From contig JAFDVQ010000005.1 of NCBI GenBank assembly GCA_018268915.1, positions 1-64,000 on the forward strand: 64,000 nt of DNA, given 5' to 3'. Source of the DNA: Acidobacteriota bacterium. Lineage in GTDB: Bacteria; Acidobacteriota; Terriglobia; Terriglobales; Acidobacteriaceae. Under the pieces are notes generated by a model. The model did no database searches and was not told where the DNA came from. It saw only the letters and a program-made list of their open reading frames with translations. Within the stretch, counting starts at the first letter, position 1, and the number at the start of each line of letters is the position of its first letter. The position numbers and the translations under genes were made by a program. Positions 48,888-55,978 of the stretch are shown here, piece after piece.

Positions 48888-49625
48888 TCAAAACCGCGCC
48901 AGCATCTCCGCCGACTTCATCTTCCGCTCCAGATGCCTCTCCAGCGACTGCAGCGCAAACCGTCGCAGGTCCTGTCCTCTTCTCCGCGGCCACTCCTCAC
49001 CTGCAAACGCTCCCACCGGCGCCCGCAGCATCTTCAACGCCATCTGCCACGAATCCGCAGACAGCTCGCTCGCATTCCCCGGCCTGTGCACCCGGCAGAA
49101 CAGCCCATCCGCATACGCATTGAAGCTCGTCTCACCCGCTACCAGCGCCTCTCCGCACGCAATGCAATGCGCCAGGTCCGGCAGCAATCCCATCAGTCGC
49201 GTCATCCACAGTTCGAAATACGTCAGCGGCATCCAAGGCTGCTCGACCGTTGTCTGCTCCAGCACCGACGCGATCAGCCGAAACACCGTCTCCTGTGGAT
49301 CGTGTTCCGGCAGCGCCTGCTCCAGCACCTCCGCATATAGACTCAGCACCATCAGCCGCACTGCATCCACCGGCATCGACAGTGGCGACCGCATAATCTC
49401 CAGCTGATCCAGCCTTACTAACTCCTGCTTCGGCTTTTCAACGAACCACGCCCGCGCCAAAGTCATCGGCTCCAGCGCTCCGCCAAACCGCTTGCGACTT
49501 TTAAGAGCAGACTTCGCCACGCCCTTCATCTTCCCGTAGTCGCGCGTAAAGAAGCTCACTACCAGGTCAGCCTCATGCACCGGCCAGGTCCGCAACACCA
49601 CCGCTTCCGAAGTCAGCACCGCCAC
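48888..49625 (-). CDS. recO: DNA repair protein RecO
   Basis: 245 aa. RecO loads RecA and anneals single strands with RecR in the RecFOR pathway. The N-terminal OB fold begins TSEAVVLRTWPVHEADLVVS, with DYGKMKGVAKSALKSRKRFG basic residues for DNA contact. A zinc-binding stretch CIACGEALVAG with a later FCRVH lies in the C-terminal domain. GTG 49625 follows AGGAAAGATC. Alone on the minus strand before a 529-bp gap. Confidence 0.92.
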   Translation of the reverse strand: MAVLTSEAVVLRTWPVHEADLVVSFFTRDYGKMKGVAKSALKSRKRFGGALEPMTLARAWFVEKPKQELVRLDQLEIMRSPLSMPVDAVRLMVLSLYAEVLEQALPEHDPQETVFRLIASVLEQTTVEQPWMPLTYFELWMTRLMGLLPDLAHCIACGEALVAGETSFNAYADGLFCRVHRPGNASELSADSWQMALKMLRAPVGAFAGEEWPRRRGQDLRRFALQSLERHLERKMKSAEMLARF

Positions 49626-50002
49626 GATCTTTCCTCATCTAGTATCGGAACGCATCGAGTCTCTCTGCGGATTTTCTCCGGAGAAACGTCACAAGCGTGC
49701 ACAGATGGCTATCATGAACAGTAATGGATCTGAGCTCGTGCGGCATATTTATCAAACAGGAAAGCGGAGGACTATATTCGGCTGCGGCCTACAAGTTCTC
49801 GCCTTCTCTATCTTGGGTCAAACCGGAGGGGGCTACGTCCACGCCGATGACCACTGATGATTTGATCCAAGAATTGCTCGCACTCTGTTTTCATCAGATT
49901 GATACGATGCATTCTACGCGGCGGATCCCGATTGGCTAACCAAGAAACCTGATACCTGAAGATCCGTCGAAAGTTCTCGATCGGAACCAACACTTAAAAT
50001 TC

Positions 50003-50030
50003 GGGTGCCCCATTCAAGCTCTGCTTGGGC
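50003..50030. repeat. GGGTGCCCC-type hairpin repeat, divergent copy
   Basis: It has the GGGTGCCCC head but a different stem (CAAGC TCT GCTTG) than the copies at 11533 and 13439. Confidence 0.55.
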
Positions 50031-50066
50031 CTGGACATGAGATCTCACCTCACCATTGAAGTAGCA

Positions 50067-50091
50067 AGCTGAGGGCTGAAAGCTGACAGCT
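50067..50091. repeat. AGCTGACAGCT-type degenerate repeat
   Basis: AGCTGAGGGCTGAAAGCTGA then CAGCT. Same unit family as 44827-44855. Confidence 0.55.
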
Positions 50092-50154
50092 GGTCCTCCA
50101 AACGCAAAACGCGCCCGCCGCAGCGGACGCGTCTTTCAAGCTCACTCGAACTAA

Positions 50155-50415
50155 CTACCGACCGAAATGCTCCGCGTTCTTCTGCGTGAAGTGTGCCCAT
50201 TTCTCCGGCACATCGTCCTGCGCAAAGATCGCCGACACCGGGCATGCCGGAACGCACGCTCCGCAGTCGATGCACTCTACGGGATCGATAAACAGCTGGT
50301 CAGCCGTCCCGTGATCGGCCTCGTCCTTTTTGGGGTGGATGCAATCGACCGGACACGCATCAACGCAGGCGGTGTCCTTCGTGCCGATACAGGGTTCTGC
50401 GATTACATAGGCCAT
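50155..50415 (-). CDS. 7Fe-type ferredoxin ([3Fe-4S]/[4Fe-4S])
   Basis: 86 aa, soluble. The first cluster motif CIGTKDTACVDACPVDCI spaces its Cys as C-x7-C-x3-C, the three-ligand pattern of a [3Fe-4S] site. The second motif CIDCGACVPACPVSAI is a full [4Fe-4S] site. The length and tail (DDVPEKWAHFTQKNAEHF) match Thermus/actinobacterial-type 7Fe ferredoxins. It is a low-potential electron carrier with no obvious partner gene adjacent. GGAGA lies about 9 nt before ATG 50415. Confidence 0.94.
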   Translation of the reverse strand: MAYVIAEPCIGTKDTACVDACPVDCIHPKKDEADHGTADQLFIDPVECIDCGACVPACPVSAIFAQDDVPEKWAHFTQKNAEHFGR

Positions 50416-50546
50416 TTCTGAATATCTCCGAAGAGTTAAAGTCTCGACGCTGATAGTAGCACACGCCCCTTGACCCTGACCTCAACACAATCGTCCCCGG
50501 TTTTGCCATGCGGGAACACTGGCTCTCGCCTGCCGACTCGTGGCAC

Positions 50547-50580
50547 TTCCCTAATTCCCTGATCCCTGTTCCCTGTCCCT
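50547..50580. repeat. Degenerate TCCCTA tandem repeat, copy 3, entering the phosphatase gene
   Basis: TTCCCTAATTCCCTGATCCC then TGTTCCCTGTCCCT. It overlaps the 3' end of the inositol monophosphatase CDS and supplies its last residues and stop codon on the minus strand. Confidence 0.75.
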
Positions 50581-51456
50581 CCGCATCGCCGCGAACTCTT
50601 CCGGACTCGGCAGCGGCATCAAGTCCCGACCAGCAAACAAATCCTCAAACACCTTCACTAGCTCATCATGAATCAGGCCGTTCGAAACCAGCGTCTCCGC
50701 GCTGTTCAGCTGAAACGGCCCTCCAGAGAAATTCGAGACCCGCCCTCCAGCCTCTTCAACCAACAGAATCCCCGCCGCCGTGTCCCACGAGTTCAGGTTG
50801 AACTCCCAAAAGCCCTCAAGCCGCCCCGCTGCCACATATGCCAGGTCCAGCGCCGCTGACCCTGCCCTTCGCACCCCATGCGACCGCAGAGTGATCTCGT
50901 GGTAGAAGTGTATGTTCGGATTCCGGTGCCGCTTTTTGCTCGGAAAGCCCGTAGCCACCAGTGACTCGGCCAAGGATGCAATCTTTGAGACGGTGATCGA
51001 CTTCCCATTCAGCGTCGCGCCTTTTCCTCGTTCCGCCTCGTACAATTCATCCCGCATTGGGTCGTATATCACCGCGGCCATAAGCTGGCCATCTTCCTCA
51101 TCCTTCAATCCCGCTTTGCGCTGCTCCAGCCCCATCGAGACGCAGAACTGCGGAAAGCCATGCGCAAAGTTCGTTGTCCCATCCAGTGGATCTACGTACC
51201 AGCGGAACTCGCCATCCAGCCGCTCGCGTGTACCTTCCTCGCCATAGATCCCGTGATCGGAAAACACCTCGGTCAGGCGAGCCAGAATCAGCTTCTCAAC
51301 CGTCCGGTCCGCCACCGTTACGAGATCCACATCGCCTTTGTACTCGGTCTCAACACCCTGCACGAAGAACTCGCGCAGCCGTGCGCCCGCCTCACGCGCG
51401 ATCTCTGATGCCTTCGGTGTCCACGTCATGTTCTGATTGCTTGCAGCAGTCGTCAC
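50551..51456 (-). CDS. Inositol monophosphatase family protein
   Basis: 301 aa. An Mg2+-dependent phosphatase of the IMPase/SuhB/CysQ group. Metal sites are visible: IYGEEGT (Glu), VDPLDGTTNFAHGFPQF and the late NSWDTAAGILLVEEAGGRVS. Substrate could be inositol phosphate, another sugar phosphate or PAP. The start GTG 51456 overlaps the stop of the Hfq-like gene (GTGA), so translation is coupled. The C-terminal residues REQGSGN come from a TCCCTA-type repeat read in reverse, an odd, probably recent tail. Confidence 0.92.
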   Translation of the reverse strand: MTTAASNQNMTWTPKASEIAREAGARLREFFVQGVETEYKGDVDLVTVADRTVEKLILARLTEVFSDHGIYGEEGTRERLDGEFRWYVDPLDGTTNFAHGFPQFCVSMGLEQRKAGLKDEEDGQLMAAVIYDPMRDELYEAERGKGATLNGKSITVSKIASLAESLVATGFPSKKRHRNPNIHFYHEITLRSHGVRRAGSAALDLAYVAAGRLEGFWEFNLNSWDTAAGILLVEEAGGRVSNFSGGPFQLNSAETLVSNGLIHDELVKVFEDLFAGRDLMPLPSPEEFAAMRRDREQGSGN

Positions 51457-51767
51457 TCGCCTGCCTTCGCACTTCCTGGAGACTGCGGGATGCCCGCCTC
51501 ATTCCTCGGCGCCCGGCGTTTGCCCGCCTCGGTGATCGTCTCGATCTGGTGCTTGTAGATGAAGAGGTTTGGCTTGCCTTCGCGGGTCAGCCGCAGCATC
51601 CCGTCGTCGAAATACTCAATCCAGCCGCGCACGGTCTCTCCGCCGCGCAGTTTCACCGACACCGGAACCTGGCGTTCGCTCAAAGAACGCAGATAAAGTG
51701 CCTCTTGGCCCGTTTCGCCGGGAGGGGGAGTTTTCGCGTGCCGGCGGGTAGTTATCGCAGGGGTCAT
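51453..51767 (-). CDS. Hfq-like Sm-fold RNA-binding protein
   Basis: 104 aa. The core, about 22-80, has a short helix (EALYLRSLSERQ) then Sm1 (VPVSVKLRGGETVRGWIEYF) and Sm2 with FIYKHQIETITEA, matching the YKH motif of Hfq. Sequence away from these motifs is divergent. Basic, Pro-rich tails lie on both sides. It may be an RNA chaperone for sRNA pairing; a hexamer is expected but unproven. No ribosome site is visible before ATG 51767. The overlap with the phosphatase gene is unusual for hfq, which normally follows miaA. Confidence 0.82.
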   Translation of the reverse strand: MTPAITTRRHAKTPPPGETGQEALYLRSLSERQVPVSVKLRGGETVRGWIEYFDDGMLRLTREGKPNLFIYKHQIETITEAGKRRAPRNEAGIPQSPGSAKAGE

Positions 51768-51880
51768 AGTGCCATTTTAGATGCACCATCCATCCCCCGC
51801 GTTCTTGAACCAAAGTACAAGTCCAGCTTCGACGTTTGAGAGAAGTTCGTTTCAGGGACTGTAAGAAGTAGACCCATCTC

Positions 51881-52468
51881 CTAGTCCCCCGCAGTATGCG
51901 GCGACACATGTAATCGAGTATGGAAAGCTGTTTGCCGCGAAGAATCTTCGACGTTCTCTCTTCGATGGTCGGCGACCCCTGCCTTCATCTCTTCCGGACT
52001 CTTCAAGCGCTCAAGAAAAAGCTTCATATCCTGCCTGCTCGCCCAGTACACCTGCAGGGGGTTACCCGAAACTGCAGCAGAATCTTCTTCGAAGAGCACG
52101 ATTGAAAACGCCACGCCTTCCTCCGTCCATCGAACGACCGTCGCTTGAACCGTAAAAAGATCCTCCGGCTCGTTTACAGGCAGGTTTGAACGCCGCAGCG
52201 TGATCGGCATCTCCGTGCCCGCCGCCCAACGTTCTTCGGTGACAAGACTGAAACCGCCAAGGCTGACATCACCAACTTCGAAAGGCCTTGAACCTTGCAT
52301 CGTTCCCAGGTATCCCATCAGCGGCGGGGCCGGGCATCGCGTCTCGGTCCGCTGGTCCGGAAATATCTTCCTCAATAACCTCTTGAGCAACGACTCTTTA
52401 ACTCCGCCTTTGGCCCGATCGGCGATCTCGATCCCCGATACCTTCCACGTCTGCTCGCTTGTACTCAT
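51881..52468 (-). CDS. PilZ-domain protein (probable c-di-GMP receptor)
   Basis: 195 aa. The PilZ domain spans about 40-135. The first motif is RTETRCPAPPL (RxxxR) and the second DVSLGGFSLV (D/NxSxxG), the residues that bind cyclic-di-GMP. The tail (to about 195) is charged and probably flexible. ATG 52468 has GGAG at 8 nt; an upstream frame to 52498 is not supported. Two GGDEF genes in the window could provide its ligand. Target process unknown. Confidence 0.88.
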   Translation of the reverse strand: MSTSEQTWKVSGIEIADRAKGGVKESLLKRLLRKIFPDQRTETRCPAPPLMGYLGTMQGSRPFEVGDVSLGGFSLVTEERWAAGTEMPITLRRSNLPVNEPEDLFTVQATVVRWTEEGVAFSIVLFEEDSAAVSGNPLQVYWASRQDMKLFLERLKSPEEMKAGVADHRRENVEDSSRQTAFHTRLHVSPHTAGD

Positions 52469-52720
52469 GGTCGATCTCCAACGCAACTGAGGATTCAATC
52501 AAACACAATCTCTACTGTGGTGCTAGCAGCAACGCCGGTTCTGTCGCCGGTTTTCGCAGCACCGGCTCAACTACCCGGACTTCTGCTCTAAATCCAGACA
52601 ATAGAGACGTTCAACCCACTCGTGAATCCTCCGAGAGTGGACAGTGCCTGGCTCTTTGGAATTCGCGGCAGGTTACCTCTACCCTCGAACTGGTCGTTAC
52701 GCAGGTGAGAAACGCAGGGC

Positions 52721-52752
52721 AAGAAAAATGGGCTTGATATCAATCAAGCCCA
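52721..52752 (-). terminator. Intrinsic terminator of the cytochrome-propeller operon
   Basis: A perfect 10-bp stem (52729-52738 / 52743-52752) with a 4-nt loop is followed on the minus strand by TTTTTCTT. It lies 36 bp past the propeller stop. Confidence 0.85.
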
Positions 52753-52788
52753 GTGAAAATGCCCTGAATGTCTTCATTACCTAAGGAT

Positions 52789-54093
52789 TCAATTCGGCTT
52801 ACTCTCCGCGGGCTTCTGTCCAACCGGCTCTACCGATTTGCTTTCAGGTGCCGACGCTGCCGCCTTTTGCCTGCGCTCCGCGGCTCTCTGCAGCTCCTCG
52901 TCCCTCTTTACCTTCGCCGCCGCCGCCTCCGCGTCCGTCACATAACGGAACACCTGCAGCCTTCCCGGCTCCTGCTCCGTTGTAAACACCCGGTTATGCT
53001 TGTCGATCGCAACACCCACCAGCGTCTTGAATTGCCCTGGAAGCTCCCCATGTCCGGTTCCCACGAAGGTCAGCAACTGTCCTTCGCGATTGAACACCTG
53101 TAGCCGATCCTGCACCTGGTCTGCCACCCAGATGTGCCCGTCAGCATCCACCGCAATTCCCTTTGGCCGCGCAAAATATCCCGGCCCGTCTCCGTTCTTT
53201 CCGAACTCACGGATGAAGTTCCCATCCGCATCGAAGATCTCAACGCGGTTATTCATCGTGTCCGTTACGTAGACGGTACCCTCGGCGTCCACAGCCACTC
53301 CCTGCGGCGCGCCAAAGTCTCCCGGTGTAGTCAAGAAGTGATTCTTCCCGCCTGTCCCGATTCGCCTCAGTAGTTTGAGCGAGTCCGCGTCATAGACCAG
53401 CACCTGGTCCTGCTGGGTATCCACGACATACAGAAACCGGTTCGTCGTGTCAATCGCTAATCCAACCGGATCTTCCAATCCCTCCGTGATCTGCCCCTCC
53501 ACCTCGTGTTTCGCATTGAAGATCAGAACTTTGTGGATCTTCCCGTCCGAAACAAACAGCCGGTCGTCATCGTCGATCGCCACGCCGTTCACCCAGCCAA
53601 AGTGCGCTTCGTATCCATTGCGGATCATCTGCACATCCAGGGTCTCGGTGTTGATGATGAACACGCCGCCCACCCTCTGATCCGCGACATAGACCAGGCC
53701 CTTCGAGTCGATCGCGATTCCGTATGGCCCGATCATCTGGTACGGAAAATCCTTGGGATTGAATTTCTCTTCCTCGGTCTGGCCGCCCGCCAGGCGATCC
53801 ATCCAGCTTGCCTTGGCTTTCGACTTCGCTGTCTGCGTGTAGTCGATCTTCTGCCCGGCGAAGTAACTCACCCATTTCACCCGCGCTACATTTGGCGGGC
53901 TCGGCCACACCAGCTTCGTCGGATCGAAACCGAATTTCCGCGGACCAGCCTCCGGAGCTGGCGTCTCAGCTTTCTTCTTCTTTTTCTTATCCGCATAAGC
54001 GTTCGCCGTCATCAGCGTAGCGAACACGCTCAGCAGCACAACCAGCCCTAGTGCCTTCCGAAACCGAATCGATTTGTAGAGGAAGCTATGCAT
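52789..54093 (-). CDS. Periplasmic NHL-repeat beta-propeller protein
   Basis: 434 aa. A signal peptide (cleaved near NAYA, about 34) is followed by a Lys-rich patch (KKKKKK). About six NHL blades run from about 110 to 385, each with the form GIAIDSKGLVYVADQ, GVAIDDDDRLFVSD, GLAIDTTNRFLYVVD, GVAVDAEGTVYVTD, GIAVDADGHIWVAD or GVAIDKHNRVFTTE. The acidic-basic tail is low complexity. Such propellers are protein-binding scaffolds or lactonase-like enzymes. It follows the 16-haem cytochrome by 24 bp, so they probably act together. GGAG lies 9 nt before ATG 54093. Confidence 0.9.
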   Translation of the reverse strand: MHSFLYKSIRFRKALGLVVLLSVFATLMTANAYADKKKKKKAETPAPEAGPRKFGFDPTKLVWPSPPNVARVKWVSYFAGQKIDYTQTAKSKAKASWMDRLAGGQTEEEKFNPKDFPYQMIGPYGIAIDSKGLVYVADQRVGGVFIINTETLDVQMIRNGYEAHFGWVNGVAIDDDDRLFVSDGKIHKVLIFNAKHEVEGQITEGLEDPVGLAIDTTNRFLYVVDTQQDQVLVYDADSLKLLRRIGTGGKNHFLTTPGDFGAPQGVAVDAEGTVYVTDTMNNRVEIFDADGNFIREFGKNGDGPGYFARPKGIAVDADGHIWVADQVQDRLQVFNREGQLLTFVGTGHGELPGQFKTLVGVAIDKHNRVFTTEQEPGRLQVFRYVTDAEAAAAKVKRDEELQRAAERRQKAAASAPESKSVEPVGQKPAESKPN

Positions 54094-54117
54094 TCAAAAA
54101 TCTCCGACCCTGAAAAC

Positions 54118-55602
54118 CTATTTCCCCGGCAGCACCGTTTCCTTCATATTCAGCCGGTTCTTGTGGCAGCTGTCGCAGAAAGCCATGTTGTTCGACTGGT
54201 CTTTAACCAGCAGATTCGCCTGACTTGAAGCGTGTGGTTGATGGCACGAGAGACAGCTCAAAGGCATCTTCAGTTTTGTCTGATCCGAAGGATCCATCAC
54301 GTCTGAAACCGGGTGATACTCCACCGGATGTCCCAGCCCGAATCGCAGAGGGAGAATCGCCACCTTGTTCTTCTGGTAGTAGTCCTCCGGCAACCGGACT
54401 TTTCCGTTGAAGATTGTCAGCAGATGATTCGCTTCATCCCTCTTCGCCTGTGAATCCGGCCCGTGGCACTCCAGGCACAACGAATTCCCCTTAGCACGCA
54501 GCAGATGATCGTTCTCGCCGCCGTGCGGCGTATGGCAAGTGGAACAACCCTGTGCGAACGCCGGTTGATGATGCGCAGGCTTCTTCCGCAACTCATCGAT
54601 ATCGCTATGGCACCCGAGGCAGATGCTCACCGAGTCTGTCTTCGGCAACCCTGGCTGCTTGCTCGCATGTGGACTGTGGCAGTCAGTGCAGTCTCCGGCT
54701 GCGCCCGGATGCGGCACCTTCGCCGACTCAATCTCTTTGCCTTTGTCCTCGTGGCACGTCACGCACAGCAGCTTTGCGTCTGTCTGCGTCAGAACTACCT
54801 TGCCGTCCTTCGCTGGCTGATGGCAGGTGTCGCATCCATTGCCCTGGAACGGTGCATGCAGGAACTTCACCATCAGCTTGGGCTGGTCTGACTGGTGCGG
54901 ATCGTGGCACTGCAGGCAGTTCGCAGTCCCGAACGGCTGATTATTGTGCTTCTTCTGCAGCTCCGCATCTTTCACGTCGTGGCAATCCACGCACAGCGCA
55001 GGTGCAGCCTTCGTCAGGTGAAAGCGGTTCTCCGCCGTCGGCTCCGCGCCCGTCTTATGCGTCGTATGACACGTGTCGCAGCCGGCATCCAGCGCCGCGT
55101 GTCTGCTTCCCTTCTCCGCAACATGCAGGCCCGTCTGGTGACAGCTCAGGCAGAGATTCTCTTTTGCGTCTCCCGAAGCAGGCTTCAGCAGTTGATTCTT
55201 GTTTTCGCTTCCATGCGCGTCATGGCACGTCATGCAATCCCGAACCGCCGGAGGATGCACCACGCGCTTGATGTTCTTTGCGCTCTTGTCGTCGTGGCAC
55301 GACAAACACAGCGCCGACGTCGTCGCCGTCATCAGCTTAACCCGCGTCACATCCTTGCTCACCCGCACTTCATGGCAGGTCAAACACCCGCCCTGCATCG
55401 CGGAGTGAACAAACTTGTGCTTCGTTCTATCCTCGTGGCACTCCAGGCATTTCTTTGCATCGACGTTCTTGTCCAGCGGCACAGGATGCACCGCCGCCCT
55501 TGCATGGGCTCCTGACAGCAACATCAACAACGCACAGAAGCCGGCTGCAAGCACTCTGCTGCCGACGGAAGGGAAAGGCCGAACAAGAGGAAGCAATTTC
55601 AT
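54118..55602 (-). CDS. Sixteen-haem periplasmic cytochrome c
   Basis: 494 aa with a signal peptide (cleaved near ARA, about 36). I count sixteen CxxCH haem motifs, from CLECHED near residue 51 to CDSCHKN near the end. They alternate as pairs such as CMTCHDAH and CTDCHSPH, the doubled pattern of DmsE/NapC-like multihaem chains. Interspersed His residues could be distal ligands. Such chains store or wire electrons through the periplasm. ATG 55602 is chosen because the signal peptide begins there; the open frame to 55671 starts with TTG. No barrel porin is adjacent. It heads an operon with the NHL propeller. Confidence 0.95.
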   Translation of the reverse strand: MKLLPLVRPFPSVGSRVLAAGFCALLMLLSGAHARAAVHPVPLDKNVDAKKCLECHEDRTKHKFVHSAMQGGCLTCHEVRVSKDVTRVKLMTATTSALCLSCHDDKSAKNIKRVVHPPAVRDCMTCHDAHGSENKNQLLKPASGDAKENLCLSCHQTGLHVAEKGSRHAALDAGCDTCHTTHKTGAEPTAENRFHLTKAAPALCVDCHDVKDAELQKKHNNQPFGTANCLQCHDPHQSDQPKLMVKFLHAPFQGNGCDTCHQPAKDGKVVLTQTDAKLLCVTCHEDKGKEIESAKVPHPGAAGDCTDCHSPHASKQPGLPKTDSVSICLGCHSDIDELRKKPAHHQPAFAQGCSTCHTPHGGENDHLLRAKGNSLCLECHGPDSQAKRDEANHLLTIFNGKVRLPEDYYQKNKVAILPLRFGLGHPVEYHPVSDVMDPSDQTKLKMPLSCLSCHQPHASSQANLLVKDQSNNMAFCDSCHKNRLNMKETVLPGK

Positions 55603-55623
55603 ACGAACTCTAAATCGATCTCT

Positions 55624-55638
55624 AGCAAGCGTCTCGCC
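55624..55638 (-). promoter_or_regulatory. Candidate sigma-54 (-24/-12) promoter of the cytochrome operon
   Basis: On the minus strand GGCGAGACGCTTGCT has GG and GC dinucleotides 12 nt apart, the RpoN spacing, with GGC and TTGC cores. It would start transcription near 55613, about 11 nt before the ATG. The leader would be very short, so this is tentative. Confidence 0.35.
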
Positions 55639-55744
55639 TTTCCTGCGAGCATGACGCAAGCCCTGCCGCAATCCCCCACTCAGCTAATCAGGCTCCAATG
55701 TGAGGTTTCGCAACTCGATTAGATATCCGTCCTCATCCTCAATC

Positions 55745-55760
55745 CGTGATTTGGATCACA
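55745..55760. promoter_or_regulatory. CRP/FNR-type palindrome, site 1
   Basis: CGTGATTTGGATCACA matches TGTGA-N6-TCACA at nine of ten positions and also contains GTGAT-N4-ATCAC. It lies about 150 bp before the cytochrome ATG. Confidence 0.65.
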
Positions 55761-55785
55761 TCATGACCCTCTACCGCGAAGCCAA

Positions 55786-55801
55786 CGTGAAATGCCTCAC
55801 A
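55786..55801. promoter_or_regulatory. CRP/FNR-type palindrome, site 2
   Basis: CGTGAAATGCCTCACA has the same half-sites as site 1 (CGTGA-N6-TCACA). The centres of the two are 41 bp apart, close to four helical turns. Confidence 0.65.
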
Positions 55802-55813
55802 ACTCGCCCTGAT

Positions 55814-55845
55814 TGCGCCAAATGGCAGTGCTCCATGCGCCATTT
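55814..55845. promoter_or_regulatory. Repeat pair (TGCGCCA twice) with inverted AAATGGC/GCCATTT
   Basis: TGCGCCA occurs at 55814-55820 and 55836-55842, 22 bp apart. AAATGGC (55820-55826) and GCCATTT (55839-55845) form an inverted repeat. It could be an activator site or a small RNA hairpin; function is inference. Confidence 0.45.
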
Positions 55846-55978
55846 AGCCCAAACTCCGCTGCATCGTTGCTCCTAACTCCTTTCGAGCGGTCTCTACCTC
55901 CGGCCTGGAGCCTCTGGAAAACAACGTGCTAATTATTCGCTGAGAACGACCGCGCAGCCCTCAACGAGGAGCCCTAAA

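Larger units (their letters stand above)
49626..50154. other. 529-bp intergenic region, no convincing gene
   Basis: It has a GGGTGCCCC-type hairpin (stem CAAGC/GCTTG, 50003-50030) and an AGCTGACAGCT-type tract (50067-50091). A 71-codon frame (49724-49939) and a 49-codon frame from ATG 49705 overlap in different phases and lack ribosome sites. I see no RNase P, tmRNA or SRP RNA signature. It may be a decayed gene. Confidence 0.5.

Noticed and set aside
49724..49939. Possible 71-aa protein between recO and ferredoxin
   Set aside because: Competing short frames overlap it in other phases, no ribosome site, no family resemblance. It may be gene debris.
55699..55714. Third CRP-like site TGTGA-N6-GCAAC
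   Set aside because: Only one half-site matches; the spacing to site 1 (46 bp) is not in helical phase.
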